This document shows, piece by piece, positions 5,521 through 8,216 of a DNA stretch of 8,216 bases. How positions within the stretch are numbered: position 1 is the stretch's first letter; every line of letters begins with the position of its first letter. This DNA is from an uncultured Verrucomicrobiota bacterium. GTDB taxonomy: Bacteria; Verrucomicrobiota; Verrucomicrobiia; Limisphaerales; UBA1096. The stretch covers positions 1 through 8,216 of the forward strand of contig CAJXAU010000055.1 of NCBI GenBank assembly GCA_913050205.1, written 5' to 3'. Position numbers and translations under genes: made by a program. The notes below the pieces were generated by a model, which was given only the letters and a program-made list of their open reading frames with translations, was not told the origin of the DNA and made no database searches.

Positions 5521-5548
5521 CCGATTTTCTCAAATTTTTTTAATCGGT
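5520..5548. other. AT-rich stem-loop between the hydrolase gene and the lysine-rich gene
   Basis: ACCGATT (5520-5526) pairs with AATCGGT (5542-5548) around a 15-base loop, 15 bases past the hydrolase stop. In the hydrolase direction it is followed by TGTC and an A-run, not a T-run, so it is a poor match to an intrinsic terminator. It could still act as a 3' mRNA structure. Its left arm touches the possible -35 box. Confidence 0.35.
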
Positions 5549-5563
5549 GTTTTGAAAAATAAT

Positions 5564-7813
5564 TTAACGCTTTGGCCAGTTCAAATGACGATGCAAAAAA
5601 TCGTATGTTCCCTTGCCGTTAATTGTGTGCGGTCCGTCAAACCATTCGATCTCACAGCGATCTTTTAATTTTAATTTGCCCTGATAGAGATAACGCACTT
5701 TCGCAAACTCCCAACCCACTGTTTCGTCTGATGCAACGCCATCGTAGTGGCCGCGTTCAACCATGAACGGACGCGGTGCGATTAGTCCCGCCATCTCCGC
5801 GTAGTTGAATGTGCTGCCAAGGTCCCACTCGAAGATTTCGTACTCCCCGCTGTTGACGTAGCTATGTGGGTTGCGGGTTGAGGCATTCTTGTCGACCCAC
5901 TCGTTGAAGTCGGCGGAGCAGATGGAAAGACAGTAGTCGGTGACGACCGGTGGCACACGCATGGCGGTCTTTCCTCCATAGCTTAGTCCATAAAATGCGA
6001 CGCGTTTTTCGTCCACGTACGGCAAGGTTTTTAGCCAGTCCACAATCTGCTGATGTTGCGGTATTATCACTGAAAACAGGGTCTTTTTGAGGGGATTGGC
6101 CTTGCGTTGCAGGGTGCGAAACCGGTCAGTGAAGATGTACAAATTCTGTGGAGAAAATGTGATGAAACCGCGCTCGGCAAGCTTGGCTGCGAAGTCGTGG
6201 TAGGCATGATGATCGCCCTGAATGATGTCCTGCGGACGACCCTCAAGCCCGTGTTGGCAAACGACAACCGGGCGTTTTTCGTCGGCCTTCAAATCACGTG
6301 GCAGGAGCAAGATACCGTAGGCGATGACGTTCGGGAAAACATCCAGCACCACCTCGTGCCCCACCCACTTTTCCGTGTCATAAATTTTGCGACTACGCGC
6401 ATTGAGCGGCAGTCGTTCGCGATCGAAGCGACCGATCACGTCGTCGTAAAACTGCGTGCGATATTTTTCGTTCGACGCCTCAAACTTTTCAACAGAGGAC
6501 GTGTCTGGTTTGTAGAATTGTTTTCGTACGAATGGACTCTCACGAAGCAGCCATTGCGTGTGCCGGTCGATCTCATGGAACTGTGCTGCGTGACGCTTGG
6601 CTGCATCGAATTTTTTTTGTTGATGCGGAATGTTGTTTTCCCCCGCTTGGCCAAGTGATGCGTCTGACGACAAAGATTTGAGGAATTGGCCAAGCGCTTG
6701 GCCGGCCAGTGGTTTTTGTCCGCCCTCAACCAGTTGTAGTCTTGCCGGCGGATTGAGTTTCCCAACGAGTTTCTTTGCCCGGTTCAATTCGTTTTTCACC
6801 GAGCCAAGCGATGGTGTTTCAACCCGGGCCGGGGCACCACGTCCGCCCGGAATGGTCGTTTCCGGGCCGCGCGCGGCATCGATGATGAAAGGCCGGGGAG
6901 CGATAAGCGAAGCCAGTTCGGCATCGCCAAACTGCTCGAGCAGGCCGAAGACGTTTCGGTCGATTGGTTCCTGCCAAATGTTTTGCCGCGAGTCAAAGTA
7001 GCCGCTGACACAGGCGGCATCGATCCGTGTGTCCACGGCGGCAGCGTATTGAGTGATCAGGCCGCCCTCGCCCCAGCCGATCACGCCGACCGGTTTGGCG
7101 GGCCAACTTTTCTTGTACCAATCGACCACGGCGAGGGTTTTTTGGATCTCGTATCCGACCAGTTGACGGCCCAACTCGAAGGCTGAGCGGTAGAGGAACT
7201 CTCGGCGGGAGAGGCGGCTTATTTTCTCCTCTCTGTTAATCAACATCGGCACGACCACCCGGCATCCGCTCTCGGCCAAGCGCCGCGCGTACTGCAGTTC
7301 CGGTGTCAGGCCAAGCGCCAATCCGGCGATTTGCTCAGGAATTTGGCCGGAATCGGGGATGGCCACCACGTTCGCCACCACGTCGCGGCCTCGTGGTTCA
7401 AGCAGTAGTCCGGTGCCGGTGACATCGCGAAAAGCCGGCCAACTCACAGCATGAATGGTGATGCGGTCAGTTTGGCCAACGAGCGCCGGCGCGTCCGTTC
7501 TGGCGTTGAACGACAGTCCCGCAATGGCCGTGCGTGCATCGCGCAAGCCAAGGATGTGCGCCAGTCGTTTGCGGTTTGGCTCGACCGATTTCACGTAAGC
7601 CTCATGTGAGCTAAAATCGCGATCCCAGTATGCCGACCGCTTGGCCACGGATGCGGCCAGTTCGTCGAGGAGGAATTGATCCACCCCGGCGACGAGGTGC
7701 GATGCAATGTCGCCCTCGAGGGCGAGTGGTTTTGTGTCGAGCTTCGGCTGGGCGTTCAAATGCAGTGCACAGAAAAGCAGCGCCGATAGGGGAAGGAGTG
7801 TTGTTTTTTTCAT
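5564..7813 (-). CDS. Exported tandem alpha/beta hydrolase (acetyl xylan esterase/dienelactone hydrolase-like)
   Basis: The 749-residue protein starts with a Sec signal peptide: two Lys, a hydrophobic core, and likely cleavage after Ala21 (LNA-QPK). A lipobox is absent. Two related alpha/beta hydrolase segments follow. The C-terminal one looks active: HGLEG (521-525) near the oxyanion region, nucleophile motif GLSYGG with Ser611, IAPRPF at 678-683, an Asp candidate at 691 (GHYDG) or 696, and His729 in FDGPHTING. The N-terminal one has the same layout, but its elbow reads GWGEGG (246-251), with Gly in place of Ser, and after IAPRPF (304-309) no matching His is found, so it is probably non-catalytic. 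The likely role is deacetylation or ester cleavage of polysaccharides or other esters outside the cytoplasm; the substrate is unknown. The ATG at 7813 is chosen because the signal peptide follows; the open frame upstream runs through the pgpA end. No Shine-Dalgarno is seen. Confidence 0.85.
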   Translation of the reverse strand: MKKTTLLPLSALLFCALHLNAQPKLDTKPLALEGDIASHLVAGVDQFLLDELAASVAKRSAYWDRDFSSHEAYVKSVEPNRKRLAHILGLRDARTAIAGLSFNARTDAPALVGQTDRITIHAVSWPAFRDVTGTGLLLEPRGRDVVANVVAIPDSGQIPEQIAGLALGLTPELQYARRLAESGCRVVVPMLINREEKISRLSRREFLYRSAFELGRQLVGYEIQKTLAVVDWYKKSWPAKPVGVIGWGEGGLITQYAAAVDTRIDAACVSGYFDSRQNIWQEPIDRNVFGLLEQFGDAELASLIAPRPFIIDAARGPETTIPGGRGAPARVETPSLGSVKNELNRAKKLVGKLNPPARLQLVEGGQKPLAGQALGQFLKSLSSDASLGQAGENNIPHQQKKFDAAKRHAAQFHEIDRHTQWLLRESPFVRKQFYKPDTSSVEKFEASNEKYRTQFYDDVIGRFDRERLPLNARSRKIYDTEKWVGHEVVLDVFPNVIAYGILLLPRDLKADEKRPVVVCQHGLEGRPQDIIQGDHHAYHDFAAKLAERGFITFSPQNLYIFTDRFRTLQRKANPLKKTLFSVIIPQHQQIVDWLKTLPYVDEKRVAFYGLSYGGKTAMRVPPVVTDYCLSICSADFNEWVDKNASTRNPHSYVNSGEYEIFEWDLGSTFNYAEMAGLIAPRPFMVERGHYDGVASDETVGWEFAKVRYLYQGKLKLKDRCEIEWFDGPHTINGKGTYDFLHRHLNWPKR
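6646..6655. repeat. Iterated palindrome copy in another codon frame
   Basis: CTTGGCCAAG flanked by CG on the left of the plus strand. On the minus-strand gene it is read ctt-ggc-caa-gcg (Leu-Gly-Gln-Ala), a different frame from the LAKR copies in tyrA and aroA. Confidence 0.65.
6686..6703. repeat. Two overlapping iterated-palindrome copies
   Basis: TTGGCCAAGCG (6686-6696) overlaps CGCTTGGCC (6695-6703), which makes GGCCAAGCGCTTGGCC (6688-6703), a 16-bp perfect palindrome. It encodes Gly-Gln-Ala-Leu-Gly-Gln in the linker after the N-terminal hydrolase segment. It lies 30 bases from the copy at 6646. Confidence 0.7.
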
Positions 7814-7866
7814 GGATCGCGTGCCGAGTGTAGGCCGACAGTCGGGCCTGTCGAGGCGGAAGCGAC

Positions 7867-8216
7867 TTAGGCAATCCATGCGACCAAGCCCGCGACGATG
7901 TTTACATACAGGGCGGCCAACAAGTCGTCTATTGTGACACCCCAGCCTTTCGGTAGTGACTGGCTTGGGCCAACCGGCCAAGGTTTGGCGATGTCAAACA
8001 CACGGAAAAGCAGGACGACTCCTGCGGTCAAAGCTGCGTTTTGGGTGTTGAAAAAATGTTGCCATCCCGGCATCTCGCCACTGCTGAAATAAAGCGAACT
8101 GACCCAGCCGGCGAAGCAAAGTGGGACGGCGACTATTTCATCGATCACAATTGAGCCGGGGTCGCGCTGATTCAAAATGACCTCGGCGCGTTCGCAAAAA
8201 TAGACGGAGGCGATCG
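7867..8216 (-). CDS. pgpA: Phosphatidylglycerophosphatase A, 5' end cut by window edge
   Basis: PgpA removes the phosphate from phosphatidylglycerophosphate to give phosphatidylglycerol at the inner membrane. The 115 visible residues are the C-terminal two thirds of the usual roughly 160-170. The frame is open to the window edge and begins IASVYFCERAEVILNQ. Conserved parts are RDPGSIVIDEIVA, with the acidic metal-binding cluster of the family, RVFDIAKPWPV, and the membrane-proximal WGVTIDDLLAALY near the end. Hydrophobic stretches around VPLCFAGWVSSLYF, AALTAGVVLLF and the C-terminal VNIVAGLVAWIA fit a small multi-span membrane protein. A TTG at 8175 could be mistaken for the start, but the family sequence continues upstream of it. 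It lies 53 bp upstream of the hydrolase gene on the same strand, so the two may be co-transcribed; their functions look unrelated. Confidence 0.92.
   Translation of the reverse strand, partial: IASVYFCERAEVILNQRDPGSIVIDEIVAVPLCFAGWVSSLYFSSGEMPGWQHFFNTQNAALTAGVVLLFRVFDIAKPWPVGPSQSLPKGWGVTIDDLLAALYVNIVAGLVAWIA

Noticed and set aside
7836..7853. Hairpin CGACAG / CTGTCG between pgpA and the hydrolase gene
   Set aside because: Only a 6-bp stem with no T-run on the minus strand; it could be chance in GC-rich DNA and is not a convincing terminator.
7814..7981. N-terminal extension of the hydrolase open frame by 56 residues
   Set aside because: It overlaps the pgpA 3' end and would bury the clear signal peptide that starts at 7813.

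Overview
The window looks like ordinary chromosome of a bacterium from the Planctomycetota-Verrucomicrobiota-Chlamydiota group, most likely a Verrucomicrobiota member. This is inferred from protein style and not proven. The clues are a large secreted two-domain alpha/beta hydrolase of a kind common in planctomycetes and verrucomicrobia, a lysine/alanine-repeat histone H1-like protein, and a cmk-plsC pair like that of chlamydiae. No phage, transposon, CRISPR array, tRNA or rRNA is visible.

Layout, left to right. (1) Positions 1-562, minus strand: the first 187 residues of UMP kinase (pyrH), cut by the window edge, with an unusual lysine-rich N-terminus. (2) Positions 563-716: a divergent intergenic region with a strong hairpin just upstream of the pyrH start. 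(3) Positions 717-4154, plus strand: a tight four-gene cluster, tyrA (prephenate dehydrogenase), aroA (EPSP synthase), cmk (cytidylate kinase) and plsC (1-acylglycerol-3-phosphate acyltransferase). Junctions are 1 bp, 6 bp and an ATGA overlap, so it is probably one operon. (4) Positions 4175-4894, minus strand: a stand-alone DEDDy 3'-5' exonuclease, convergent with plsC across a 20-bp gap that holds a perfect 14-bp palindrome. (5) Positions 4988-5371, minus strand: a 127-residue lysine/alanine repeat protein with a consensus Shine-Dalgarno, an elaborate upstream region and a clear intrinsic terminator. (6) Positions 5564-7813, minus strand: a 749-residue exported tandem alpha/beta hydrolase whose N-terminal copy has lost its nucleophile. 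(7) Positions 7867-8216, minus strand: the C-terminal part of phosphatidylglycerophosphatase A (pgpA).

The cluster joins aromatic amino acid synthesis (aroA to chorismate, tyrA towards tyrosine), pyrimidine nucleotide supply (cmk, and pyrH on the other strand) and phospholipid synthesis (plsC, with pgpA further away). The lysine-rich protein probably binds DNA.

The most interesting signal is not a gene. The palindrome CTTGGCCAAG, often extended to CGCTTGGCCAAGCG, occurs far more often than chance. It appears in at least two codon frames and in an intergenic gap, which suggests a highly iterated DNA-level motif. Other points of note are a poly-T tract in the spacer of a possible promoter for the lysine-rich gene, a 16-bp palindrome next to it, a lysine-rich PyrH extension that resembles the H1-like protein, and a pseudo-catalytic domain in the hydrolase.
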